NCBI GenBank assembly: GCA_035500095.1
Contig: DATJXN010000147.1
Location: forward strand, 1-60,698
DNA from: Candidatus Binataceae bacterium
GTDB lineage: Bacteria > Desulfobacterota > Binatia > Binatales > Binataceae
Reading direction: 5' to 3'
DNA length: 60,698 nt
Every line of letters starts with the position of its first letter. Within the stretch, counting starts at the first letter, position 1. The notes under the pieces were generated by a model. The model had not been told where the DNA came from and did not search any database. It was given only the letters and a program-made list of their open reading frames with translations. Of the stretch, positions 32,506-40,678 are shown in pieces. The position numbers and the translations under genes were made by a program.

Positions 32506-33069
32506 ATGCTGATTCAGGCGACGCAACTACGCCCTGGGATGATCCTGGAGTATAACAACGGGCTCTGGCGGGTGATGGCGATAAGTCACATCACGCCGGG
32601 CAACTGGCGCGGGATGGTCCAGACCAAGCTGCGCAACGTCAAAACCGGAACCCAGACCGAAAACCGTTTCCGCTCTGAAGATCGCGTCGAGCGAATCATC
32701 CTGAATCAGGTCGAAATGGAGTTCCTCTACCAGGAGGGCGACGATTTCCATTTCATGAACACCGAGACCTACGACCAGATAACGATCCCCAAGGAGCTGA
32801 TCGAAGACGTGGTCGGTTTTCTCATGCCCAATCTGAAGGTCGAAGTCGAATTTCATGAGACCACACCGCTCAACGTCTCGCTGCCCAAGACCGTCAATCT
32901 GAAAGTTGCGCAGACGGACCCCGGGATGAGGAGTGCGGCGGTGACCAATACGCTCAAGCCGGCCACGATGGAGACCGGGCTGGTGGTGCAGGTGCCGCAC
33001 TTCGTCCAGGAAGGCGAGACGATCACGATCAACACCGAGACGCGCGAGTACATGGCGCGCGCCAAGTAG
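32506..33069 (+). CDS. efp: Elongation factor P, atypical tip loop
   Basis: A 187-residue EF-P that relieves ribosomes stalled at polyproline. KOW-like N-terminal, central and OB C-terminal domains are all there (LRPGMILEYNNGLWRV; FHFMNTETYDQI; KPATMETGLVVQVPHFV). The tip loop that reaches the peptidyl-transferase centre is ITPGNWRGMVQTKLRN: the modified residue (Lys34 in E. coli, Arg32 in Pseudomonas) is Asn33, with Trp34 and Arg35 next to it. No EpmA/EpmB or EarP gene is in the window. ATG at 32506 fits the family; the longer frame is a run-in. Identity is secure. Confidence 0.93.
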   Translation: MLIQATQLRPGMILEYNNGLWRVMAISHITPGNWRGMVQTKLRNVKTGTQTENRFRSEDRVERIILNQVEMEFLYQEGDDFHFMNTETYDQITIPKELIEDVVGFLMPNLKVEVEFHETTPLNVSLPKTVNLKVAQTDPGMRSAAVTNTLKPATMETGLVVQVPHFVQEGETITINTETREYMARAK

Positions 33070-33160
33070 GCGCCAATAGTTGATGAGGCGTGACCCGCCG
33101 AGAGTAAGCGAACTTCCACCGTGCACCATCGCACGCCGGGCCGTCCGAAGCGCTCGATGG

Positions 33161-33892
33161 CTATTGCGCTTTTATCCAAGTATCCGATCCAACCACCTTG
33201 ACCGACACATCGGAAAAGGTAAGCCGCACCGGCTTTCCGTCGGCTGTCCCGCGATGATAGGTCGAAAAAAGCAGCGGGCCGGCCTTCTTGTAGCCCGCCC
33301 ACGTTACGATCACGGCGGCGGGTTTCGTCGATCCGCCCCGATGGTAGAACATTTGCCTGACGCGCTTGTCCGGGCCGACATAGAGATCCCAGGTGTCGCC
33401 GGGCGTGTAGCCGCTATCCGAGCGGTATTTGACCCTGATTAGTTCTGCCGAACCACCCCCCAAAGGTAGTTGCTGCATACCCTCATCGGTCACCTTCGCG
33501 CCGTCCCATGCGACGTGAAACGGGAAAAGCAACCAGTACTGATCGTTGACGAAGGCCGGATCGATGGTCTTCCTTACGGCGTCGCTCTGACTGCTCAGTT
33601 GCGAGCGCTGATAGATCGCCTTCACGGGTTTGCCGTCCTTATCCTTTCCTTCGTAGGTAACCGTGTTGGTTTTTGTATCCCATTCCCACGTCTCGGAACG
33701 TGTGAGGCCGGGCAGGTCCAGGTTGAAGGTATAGCGGATTCCCTCGACTTGCCCGAACGAATCGAGTCCGTAGGTCTTGGCCATCTGTTCGGCGAGCGGC
33801 GGCAGCTGCTGCGCGCCGGCGGCCGCGGGCAGAATCGGCAACATGCCGAAGAGGAGAAGGCGGATAAGATCGAGCCAGCCCAAGTGCGTCAC
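33161..33892 (-). CDS. Secreted protein of unknown function
   Basis: A 243-residue product with an N-terminal signal (LIRLLLFGMLPILPAAAGA). The mature part is beta-rich with many aromatic and charged residues (RYTFNLDLPGLTRSETWEWD, then VTWAGYKKAGPLLFSTYHRG). The pattern of ETWEWDTKTNTVTY and TWDLYVGPDKRVRQM is reminiscent of periplasmic lipoprotein-carrier-like folds, but that is not a firm assignment. GTG at 33892 is chosen because GGGAGG lies about 7 nt before it; the frame to 33979 adds polar residues ahead of the signal. It is convergent with efp. Confidence 0.65.
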   Translation of the reverse strand: MTHLGWLDLIRLLLFGMLPILPAAAGAQQLPPLAEQMAKTYGLDSFGQVEGIRYTFNLDLPGLTRSETWEWDTKTNTVTYEGKDKDGKPVKAIYQRSQLSSQSDAVRKTIDPAFVNDQYWLLFPFHVAWDGAKVTDEGMQQLPLGGGSAELIRVKYRSDSGYTPGDTWDLYVGPDKRVRQMFYHRGGSTKPAAVIVTWAGYKKAGPLLFSTYHRGTADGKPVRLTFSDVSVKVVGSDTWIKAQ

Positions 33893-33990
33893 GAACGTTC
33901 CCTCCCCGGTGGCCGAATCCCACCGATCAATTTCCGATCGATTCCGGTGATTATCTTCTCTATGAATGTTACTAAACAATGTCCCGCATT

Positions 33991-35265
33991 TTATTGTTTC
34001 CGCTGACCGGAGAAGCCGCGCGGAACGATACCTTGTTGGGATCGCCCGAAGATCGTCAGGCCGGCTGCGATCGCCACTGCGCCATATTCAATCGCGCCTG
34101 CCGCCCACACGGAGAGCGAGGAATAGGTAACCAGGACGCTGACGCTCCAGACCGCGAGCGGCAGCGTCGATGGAACGAAGAGAAACGGAGTCAGCCACAG
34201 CAGATACCACGGGAACACGGCCGGAGCGAACAACAGCGCTATCGCGACCGGCCATGCCCACGCCGCCGGAGAATCTATCGCCCAATGCCGGCGCGCCCAC
34301 ACGGCCACTGCGAAGCCGCAAGCAACCGGCAGCATCACAAGCGCGGGTCCCGGAAAAATATGATGTAGCGCGCGATAGAGCGGCCCGTTGACGTGCCATT
34401 GCGCCAGATACACGCCCAGCGATCCCACCGGCAGCGCGCCAGATTCGAGAAACGGAAGATAGAGCGCCGCCAGCAGAGCCAGCGCCACAGCCGCATCGCG
34501 AATACCAATCCGACGCCAGAAGAGCGGCAACAGAACCACGGGCAGCAACTTGACCGCGACGCCGAGCGCCAGGGCGAGCGCCGCAATCGTGCGCCTGCCG
34601 CGCGAGAGCGAAAACGCGGCCGTCACCACGCATAGCGCACCGAGCAGATCCACGTGTCCGTTGCCGGCGCCCTCCAGGCTGACCAGCGGATTCCAAGCGT
34701 ACCCGAGCACCCACCAGGGATTGCGGCCGGAATCGATCAGCCATAACAGCAGCACGCAGGCCGTGGCCGTGTCACAGATCGCCGCCGCCGATTTCATCGC
34801 CCGCGCCGACTCTTCAATCGACGTCACCGCGCGAAAAAAAAGTTCGGCGCCAGGAGGATAGGGCGTCGCCAGCCCGGGATGGTTCATCAGCCGCGTCTCG
34901 TCCGTATGCAGCTCCGGGTGATCGGCAGGCACGACTACGTATGGGTTGTCACCCAGCCGCTGGATTCTTCCGTCGAAGACGTAGCGATAGACGTCGCTGG
35001 AGAGGGTCGCGGGCCTGAGCAGAAGCGGCACGCGCCACAACGCTGCCAGAGCGAGGCTCAGCAGCAGCGCTTGCCCGCTGCTCGAGCCAATCCGATCGAG
35101 CAAAAAGAGCGTTCGTATATATGCGCCCGCGGCGATCGCGACGCAGGTGAGAAACAGATGGCGATTTTCCGGCCGGCGGAGAAACGGGAGCGCCATCATG
35201 CAGGTGGCAATCACCAAACCCCATCCGAAGACCAAGGCCGGCGCGACCCGCCGCTGTTGCATCAC
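33991..35265 (-). CDS. Integral-membrane glycosyltransferase (GT-C type, polyprenyl-phosphate sugar dependent)
   Basis: A 424-residue protein with about 10-12 hydrophobic segments. The first extracytoplasmic loop has SSDVYRYVFDGRIQRLGDNPY, typical of GT-C mannosyltransferase-like enzymes (an Asp in this loop is catalytic). Another loop has HPGLATPYPPGAELFF, also a family hallmark. Such enzymes transfer a sugar from polyprenyl phosphate to a lipid or glycan on the outer face of the inner membrane. It starts with GTG overlapping the stop of the DUF2064 gene (GTGATG), so it is the last gene of the cluster and is coupled to it. The acceptor is unknown. Confidence 0.78.
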   Translation of the reverse strand: MMQQRRVAPALVFGWGLVIATCMMALPFLRRPENRHLFLTCVAIAAGAYIRTLFLLDRIGSSSGQALLLSLALAALWRVPLLLRPATLSSDVYRYVFDGRIQRLGDNPYVVVPADHPELHTDETRLMNHPGLATPYPPGAELFFRAVTSIEESARAMKSAAAICDTATACVLLLWLIDSGRNPWWVLGYAWNPLVSLEGAGNGHVDLLGALCVVTAAFSLSRGRRTIAALALALGVAVKLLPVVLLPLFWRRIGIRDAAVALALLAALYLPFLESGALPVGSLGVYLAQWHVNGPLYRALHHIFPGPALVMLPVACGFAVAVWARRHWAIDSPAAWAWPVAIALLFAPAVFPWYLLWLTPFLFVPSTLPLAVWSVSVLVTYSSLSVWAAGAIEYGAVAIAAGLTIFGRSQQGIVPRGFSGQRKQ

Positions 35266-35945
35266 TCGCGTATATTCCGGCGCGCCAGCCAGAGGGCCGT
35301 CCGCGGCGCGCGGGAGGGATCCCGGGCCAGCTCACCGGCAAGTCGAACCAGATCGTCCGGCTCGTCCACGTCGTAGGCGGTGTCCGTCCGCGCCAGCTTT
35401 AGATTTAGCGATCGGGCAGCTGCAATCAGCGAATCGAGGGCGCCACCGGTTCCGAGCCGATGTTGCTCGAAGAGCCGGGCCTCGGACGCGCCTGCGCCTA
35501 CAAGGTAATATCCGCCATCGATAGTCGGGCCGACTACGACGTCGCTGCTATCGAGGAGGCGGAAGGCCTGCTCCAGCGTCTGACCCGGGATCTGAGGGCT
35601 ATCGCCGTCGAGCGCGACCACGTGCCGGTAGCCGCGGCCGATAAAGACCCGGAATGCAGAGGCCAGCCCGGCGGCCAACCCGTTGCCTTCCTGCGCGACG
35701 ATTTCCACTTCGGGCAGCCATCCGGACAGATCGGCCACATCGGCGGCAGGGCAAACAATCGCAAGCGCATCGGTTGTAACCGAGCGTGCGAGCAGCAGCG
35801 TGTCCTCAATCAGGCACTTGTAGAGGTCCATGATGTCGTCTGCCGGCAAACTGGCCGAGAGCCGTGTCTTCACGTGGCCCGGCCGGGCCGCCTTCGCCAT
35901 TATGACGAGCGCGCGCTCTCCGCCAAGTCCCGGCGCTTGCTTCAA
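35262..35945 (-). CDS. DUF2064 / TIGR04282-type glycosyltransferase-like protein
   Basis: A 227-residue nucleotide-sugar-transferase fold protein. Family features are IMAKAARPGHVKTRLS (nucleotide binding), VALDGDSPQIP (D-x-D-like metal site) and VVGPTIDGGYYLVG. The family has been linked to arsenosugar biosynthesis in some lineages, and is often paired with a GT2 enzyme, as here. I start at TTG 35945, which overlaps the GT2 stop (TTGA); the only later ATG (35900) would cut into the first strand. The reaction is inferred from fold only. Confidence 0.78.
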   Translation of the reverse strand: MKQAPGLGGERALVIMAKAARPGHVKTRLSASLPADDIMDLYKCLIEDTLLLARSVTTDALAIVCPAADVADLSGWLPEVEIVAQEGNGLAAGLASAFRVFIGRGYRHVVALDGDSPQIPGQTLEQAFRLLDSSDVVVGPTIDGGYYLVGAGASEARLFEQHRLGTGGALDSLIAAARSLNLKLARTDTAYDVDEPDDLVRLAGELARDPSRAPRTALWLARRNIRE

Positions 35946-36646
35946 ACGGTTTCCTCTCGCGCGTAGGTGCCGTCGAAAAATCGATACTTCACGATGGCGC
36001 TCAAGATGCCCCACGCCGCGCCGATGCTGCCCCGCAATGTGCCGCTGATTTTCGACGAGCCGATCCGGGGATGGTAGCTGACCGGCACCTCGACGATTCG
36101 AAGGCCTCGATGCGCGCCCTTTACGATCATCTCAACCGGCCATCCGTAGGTGGACTCCTTCAGTCCAAGCGCGATCAGCGCGTCGTAACGCACCGCGCGA
36201 AAAGGACCGAGATCGGTCAGATGCACGCCGCTCAAAAGCGCGATCAGCCACGCCGCAAGGCGATTACCGAGGACCGCATGCCAGGGCAGCGCACCGGGCG
36301 TTCGCTCACCGGCGAGCCGCGAGCCGATTACCATGTCCGCGATGCCTCGACGCAACGGGTCGAGGAGCAGCGGCATCTCGGCGGGCCGGTCGCTGTAATC
36401 TCCATCGAGAAAAACGACCACGTCCGGAGCGTTCGCCGCGGCAAGCCCGGTCAGACATGCGCGCCCATAGCCGCGGCGCGGCTCCCGCAAAACCCTGGCG
36501 CCCTTTTCGCGCGCGAGCGCGGCGGTTCCGTCGCTCGAATCGCTATCGACGACCAGCACTTCCTCCACCATTGGCGGAATGTCGGCCAGAACCCGGCCGA
36601 TGGATTGGGCTTCGTTGTAAGTGGGAATGACCACCGAGACGCGCAC
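35942..36646 (-). CDS. Family 2 glycosyltransferase (dolichol-phosphate-mannose synthase-like)
   Basis: A 234-residue GT-A enzyme: SVVIPTYNEAQSIG, the first Asp region in VLVVDSDSSDGTAA, the metal-binding FLDGDYSD, and GWPVEMIVKGAHRGLRIVEV, which is typical of this subgroup. It has a single hydrophobic stretch and no large TM domain. It probably charges polyprenyl phosphate with a sugar, which the GT-C gene two positions downstream could use. GTG start at 36646, 4 bp after the DoxX-like gene. Overlap with the next gene indicates one transcript. Confidence 0.85.
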   Translation of the reverse strand: MRVSVVIPTYNEAQSIGRVLADIPPMVEEVLVVDSDSSDGTAALAREKGARVLREPRRGYGRACLTGLAAANAPDVVVFLDGDYSDRPAEMPLLLDPLRRGIADMVIGSRLAGERTPGALPWHAVLGNRLAAWLIALLSGVHLTDLGPFRAVRYDALIALGLKESTYGWPVEMIVKGAHRGLRIVEVPVSYHPRIGSSKISGTLRGSIGAAWGILSAIVKYRFFDGTYAREETV

Positions 36647-36650
36647 GGCC

Positions 36651-37130
36651 CTACCAGATTACAAGGCGCGGCCATCGCTTCGCCAATGCCGCATCGACGG
36701 CCAGATACTCACCCGAAGGTCCGAGAGCCAGCGAAGCCGCGACGATCATCGGCATCAGCAGTTCCCATATCCATCCGAGTCCCCACTCCGACATCCAGAG
36801 CCCGGTGAGAAAGGCGAAGGCTACAAATGCGGCAGGCCGGGTAAAGAGGCCTATTATCAGTAAGATCGCGAGGCTCGACTCGAGAACTCCCTGCAGCGGC
36901 GCGCTCACGGCCGCGTGCGCTGCGGCAGATGCCATCACCGCCTTCCAGACCGCCGGTGCGTGTCCGTACTTGATATACGAGTGAATCAGCGATGCATAAC
37001 CTTGGGGAGTATATAAATCCTTCCCAAGGTTTTCGAAGAACGTTGACCCGAAGAGCGCGCCGAGGGCGATCCTCAAAATCGTCAGCACGACTCCGGGTCC
37101 GGCGGCAGGAAGTTTTGACCTGATCAGCAT
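36651..37130 (-). CDS. DoxX-like small membrane protein
   Basis: A 159-residue protein with four hydrophobic segments and the DoxX/DoxD-like N-terminus (LTILRIALGALFGSTFFENL). The loop KDLYTPQGYASLIHSYIKYG and the last TMs (LTGLWMSEWGLGWIWELLMP) fit the family. DoxX-like proteins are often linked to quinone or thiosulfate redox, but most are unassigned. It lies 92 bp after the aldolase and 4 bp before the GT2 gene. Its role in the cluster is unknown; it may provide redox or a membrane anchor. Confidence 0.72.
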   Translation of the reverse strand: MLIRSKLPAAGPGVVLTILRIALGALFGSTFFENLGKDLYTPQGYASLIHSYIKYGHAPAVWKAVMASAAAHAAVSAPLQGVLESSLAILLIIGLFTRPAAFVAFAFLTGLWMSEWGLGWIWELLMPMIVAASLALGPSGEYLAVDAALAKRWPRLVIW

Positions 37131-37222
37131 GGCTCGGCACCGGAATCACGAACCTGCGAAATTGCGCATCCGCGCGCTCGCCCCCTTCGCAACCGGAGTG
37201 GATTCACGTTTCAACGTCCTCC

Positions 37223-38107
37223 TCATACTGGCTGCTCGTCGCCGGTGGAACTGAACAGGCGCAAGCGCTTCTGTACTACGCCGCCGACGGCTGCAGCCAC
37301 TTCGGGCAGGAGTTTATAGGGTGCGACGTCTCGCGGATGAGCCTGCAAGGCGTTCTCGAGACTACGTCGCCAGGCGAGACGCAATTCGGTATTGACGTGG
37401 ACGATTGTCATACCTGCCTTGATTGCCTGCTGAAAATCCTGATCGCGGGTTCCGGAACCTCCATGCAGAGTCATGAAGATGCCGGTCGCGGTTTTGATTT
37501 GCGCAATTCTCCGAATATCCAGACGCTTCTCGGCCTCGCCGTGGACCATACTCTCCAGCAGCCCGTGCATATTGCCGACCGCCGGCGCGAGCACATCGAC
37601 GCCGGTCGCATCGACGAAGTGCCGCGCTTCCTCGGGAGTGGTCAGCACGCCCGTTCCCTCGGGAGCCTTCTCGAGGATTTCCGAGGAGGCGCCGATCCAT
37701 CCGATCTCGCCCTCGACGAGGATCGCCGGGTTGAGCGATTTGATCGCCTCGACCGCGCGTTTTGTCTCGGCGACATTCCGCTCGAAGGGCAGCGCGGAAC
37801 CGTCGAAGATGATTTCGTCGAATCCCGCTTTGGCCGCTTCTTCCGCCTTCGCTAGCGAATGAGTATGGTCTGCATTAAGGAAAATCGCCTGACCGTATTC
37901 CGCCCTGACAGTTTTCACCAGCGCGGCCGCCTGACGAACGCCGACGAATGCGCGTTCGCCTTCGGATACTCCAACCATCACCGGCAGATTCAATGCGCGG
38001 GCGGCTGCCGCGATCGCATTGAAAGCCGTCAGGTCCGAAAAATTAAAATGGCCGACGGCAACCCCGTCATGTTCCGCCTGTTGCAGGACGTCTTTGAGCA
38101 TCTGCAT
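37223..38107 (-). CDS. Class II (zinc) fructose/tagatose-bisphosphate aldolase family protein
   Basis: A 294-residue class II ketose-bisphosphate aldolase. Metal and phosphate motifs are recognisable but varied: FLNADHTHSL (canonical LHLDH), FDGSALPFERNVAETKR, VEGEIGWIG, APAVGNMHG (canonical GNVHG), TLHGGSGTRD and VHVNTELRLAW. The Zn and phosphate ligands thus appear kept. It condenses or cleaves a ketose phosphate with DHAP. In a cluster with glycosyltransferases and a radical SAM enzyme, it may make an unusual sugar rather than serve glycolysis. No other glycolytic gene is near. Confidence 0.82.
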   Translation of the reverse strand: MQMLKDVLQQAEHDGVAVGHFNFSDLTAFNAIAAAARALNLPVMVGVSEGERAFVGVRQAAALVKTVRAEYGQAIFLNADHTHSLAKAEEAAKAGFDEIIFDGSALPFERNVAETKRAVEAIKSLNPAILVEGEIGWIGASSEILEKAPEGTGVLTTPEEARHFVDATGVDVLAPAVGNMHGLLESMVHGEAEKRLDIRRIAQIKTATGIFMTLHGGSGTRDQDFQQAIKAGMTIVHVNTELRLAWRRSLENALQAHPRDVAPYKLLPEVAAAVGGVVQKRLRLFSSTGDEQPV

Positions 38108-38161
38108 AGAGCACCTGCACTCGCCAATGGCATTCGTTATAACGTGGGGAACTCGCGGCCA

Positions 38162-39166
38162 TCACATCTGCAAAACCGCCCGGTACCGCACTTTGCCGGA
38201 CATCATGCGCTCGTAGGCATCGGCGGCCCGCTCCAGCGGGAAGGTTTCGATCATGGCGCGCACCCCATTGGCCGCCGCGAAGTTGAGGGTGTCCTCCGAA
38301 TCTTTGGCAGTCCCGGACGGCCAGCCCAATATCGACTTGCGCGCCATCAAGAGCTGCGACGACGACACCGACATCGGCTCGAAACTGACGCCGATGGTGA
38401 CCAACGTGCCATCGACGCCGAGTCCGTCGACCAGGCTTCCCATCGCTTTGCCGTCGGGAGCGGTCGCGAGAATCGCGCGCGCGCCGCCCAATGCGGTCAA
38501 TTCCTTGGCGACGTCCTGCGACCTGGCGTCGATATACACGCGCGCTCCCAGCTTCAGCGCGAGCTCCCTGTTTTTTTCTCCTCTGCTGATCGCGACCGTG
38601 GCCAGACCGGATTTGCTCGCGAACTGGATTCCGAGATGGCCGAGGCCGCCGATGCCCTGGATTGCGACAAGGTCGCCGGGGCGCGCGCCGCTGTGGCGCA
38701 GGGCGTTGAAGGTGGTGATGCCTGCGCACATCAGGGGCGCCGCCTCTTCCGGACTCAGCGCGTTGGGAATACGGGCCAGCGCCACGACGGGCACGGATAC
38801 ATACTCCGAATAGCCGCCGTCGTAACTGATACCCGGAACCTGCAGTTTCGCGCAGGTTATGAAATCGCCGCGCCGGCATGACTCGCATATCCCGCAGTGT
38901 CCGCCATGCCATCCGACTCCGACCCGGTCGCCGATCTTCCATGGATCGGCATCCGGCCCGAGCGCATCGATGACCCCGGCGATCTCGTGGCCGGGAGCAC
39001 GAGGATAGATTATTCCCGGAAACGAGCCGTCCTTGGTCAGAGCGTCGCTATGGCAGACGCCGCAGGCCTGAACCTTGATTCTCGCGCAGCCGCGGCCCGG
39101 GTCGGGAATGGGCGCGTCCTTGGGCGCGAAATTTCCACCGGCGCTGCTCACGATGATTTTTTTCAT
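38162..39166 (-). CDS. Zinc-dependent alcohol dehydrogenase (MDR family)
   Basis: A 334-residue medium-chain dehydrogenase. The catalytic zinc site is ACGVCHSDALT with His in PRAPGHEIAG; the structural zinc loop is CGICESCRRGDFITC with all four cysteines. The NAD(P) fold is IQGIGGLGHLGIQFA. Such enzymes oxidise or reduce alcohols, including cinnamyl-type and propanol substrates. ATG at 39166 follows a GAGGGG. It lies 54 bp before the aldolase and 122 bp after the radical SAM gene, in the same orientation, so it probably belongs to the cluster. Confidence 0.87.
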   Translation of the reverse strand: MKKIIVSSAGGNFAPKDAPIPDPGRGCARIKVQACGVCHSDALTKDGSFPGIIYPRAPGHEIAGVIDALGPDADPWKIGDRVGVGWHGGHCGICESCRRGDFITCAKLQVPGISYDGGYSEYVSVPVVALARIPNALSPEEAAPLMCAGITTFNALRHSGARPGDLVAIQGIGGLGHLGIQFASKSGLATVAISRGEKNRELALKLGARVYIDARSQDVAKELTALGGARAILATAPDGKAMGSLVDGLGVDGTLVTIGVSFEPMSVSSSQLLMARKSILGWPSGTAKDSEDTLNFAAANGVRAMIETFPLERAADAYERMMSGKVRYRAVLQM

Positions 39167-39288
39167 TGGCGATAACCCCTCGTCAGATTTCGACGTGAGA
39201 GAATCCGACATCCAACACACGAACCATTCGTCTCGTTTTGCGTTCCAGGCGGGACTGAAAGACCCTGATCTTCAGTTCGACCGTCGGC

Positions 39289-40347
39289 TCAGCTTTGCTC
39301 CTGCGCGCTGAACACGGTGGTGCAGGCGCTCGCACTCTTGGAGAACTGCCGACGGCTTCCGGAGCGGCTCGCCAGATCGGGCAGCGGCTTTCCGTTAACG
39401 AACGGGCAGAATTCGTCGGGCATCTCCAATCCTCCGCGCAACAGCCGGCGGCCGGCGCAGCCGCCGCGGCAAACTTCAACGAAACGGCAATCGCGGCAGA
39501 ACCGCGGGACCGAATCCAGTTCCCGAAAGGCCGGCGAGTCGATAACCGCGGAGCCCAATCGTTCCAGCTCGGCCAGTCCCAGGACACGCTTCTTCCAGTA
39601 CACGCAAGGAAGCACTTCGCCTTTTGGCGTGACCCGGATAGTCGTGCGCCCGCAGCCGGCCGCGGGAACTTCAAATCCGAGGAGCGCGCGCACGATCGGC
39701 TCGCTGCAGACGGCGAGCGGGCAGGACTCGAACAGCCGCCGGAACCCCGCCCAAAACTGATCGTAATTGAGCGAGAACGCGTCGGTTTTGACCGGCTGAT
39801 AGACATTTACGCGGAAGTTGGCGCCGAGGCTGATTACAAGCGAGCCAAGGTCGGCCAGCTTCTCATAGTTGGTTCGCATCATGACGGCCACGATCGTGAC
39901 CGCAACTCCCAGCTGCCGCGCCCGCGCGGTTTGCTCGACGACCAGCCGCCAGTTGCCGCCGCCGCGCCAGGAATCCTGTTCCGCCTCGGTTGCGAAATCG
40001 AGCGAGAATTCGAGGTCGGCCAGCCATCCAAGCTCCTCATCGCTCAGTACCGCCGCGCTGTACCCGTTCGAAGTGAGCGCGGTCCTGATACCGCGATCGC
40101 GCAGATAGCGCAGGATCGCGCGAAAGTCCGGATGCAGCCCGTTCTCGCCGGTCCCCAGGTTTACCGAGCGAACCGGCACGCTGTCGCAAATCCTCCGAAC
40201 CTCATCGAGCGTAAGACGATCGATGCGATCCGTGTCGCGGTAGCAGTGCGCACAGGATAAATTGCAGTCGTTGGTCAGACCGAGACCGATCGAAAAACCG
40301 CCGCCTCCCGGATTTCCGCCGGTGTCGATCTCACGATCGTCGGGCAT
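39289..40347 (-). CDS. Radical SAM protein with SPASM-like C-terminal cysteine domain
   Basis: A 352-residue radical SAM enzyme. The cluster motif is NDCNLSCAHCYRD (C-x3-C-x2-C) and the SAM-binding strand is NLGTGENGLHP (canonical GGEP). After the barrel, Cys residues cluster in AAGCGRTTIRV, LPCVYWKK and FCRDCRFVEVCRGGCAGRR, as in SPASM/twitch domains that carry extra Fe-S clusters and modify peptides or sugars. There is no obvious precursor peptide next to it. It heads the minus-strand cluster, with an inverted repeat in its upstream region. The substrate is unknown; the family includes PqqE- and anSME-like enzymes. Confidence 0.82.
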   Translation of the reverse strand: MPDDREIDTGGNPGGGGFSIGLGLTNDCNLSCAHCYRDTDRIDRLTLDEVRRICDSVPVRSVNLGTGENGLHPDFRAILRYLRDRGIRTALTSNGYSAAVLSDEELGWLADLEFSLDFATEAEQDSWRGGGNWRLVVEQTARARQLGVAVTIVAVMMRTNYEKLADLGSLVISLGANFRVNVYQPVKTDAFSLNYDQFWAGFRRLFESCPLAVCSEPIVRALLGFEVPAAGCGRTTIRVTPKGEVLPCVYWKKRVLGLAELERLGSAVIDSPAFRELDSVPRFCRDCRFVEVCRGGCAGRRLLRGGLEMPDEFCPFVNGKPLPDLASRSGSRRQFSKSASACTTVFSAQEQS

Positions 40348-40678
40348 AAAGCCTCATCGCAAAAACAATGCGCTCTACATGAATATCCGCCGGCCCTGCT
40401 TCACTCATTACCGCGGATGCGAGGATGCGCGCTACCTTAACCATTCATGCATCCGCGGCAGAGTTTAAAAACGGCTGCGCCGCCAAACGCCTTTTTTCAG
40501 CTATGTTTGATATTCTTCAGGCCGAACCATCCGCGGCCCGATCCGGCGCTTGAAAACCCGGCTCCTGGAAGCCGGTCCTTGAAAATCCCGGCAGCGAAAC
40601 ATGGAAGCTGAAGAAATCTATGGACCTGGGGACATCACGATGAGGAGGCGCGCACGCAGGCTGGCGCGCGCCAAGTAG
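40348..40678. other. Divergent intergenic region with a perfect inverted repeat
   Basis: No gene is seen between the leftward radical SAM gene and the rightward THUMP methyltransferase. Besides the inverted repeat at 40411-40458, there is a short direct repeat, cttgaaaacccgg and cttgaaaatcccgg, near 40550-40590. Both could be regulatory. Confidence 0.5.
40411..40458. repeat. Perfect 10-bp inverted repeat (possible operator)
   Basis: ccgcggatgc (40411-40420) is exactly repeated inverted as gcatccgcgg (40449-40458), with a 28-nt spacer. It sits about 65-110 bp upstream of the radical SAM start. The spacing is long for a terminator with no T-tract next to it, so a protein-binding site or cruciform is more likely. 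Confidence 0.45.
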
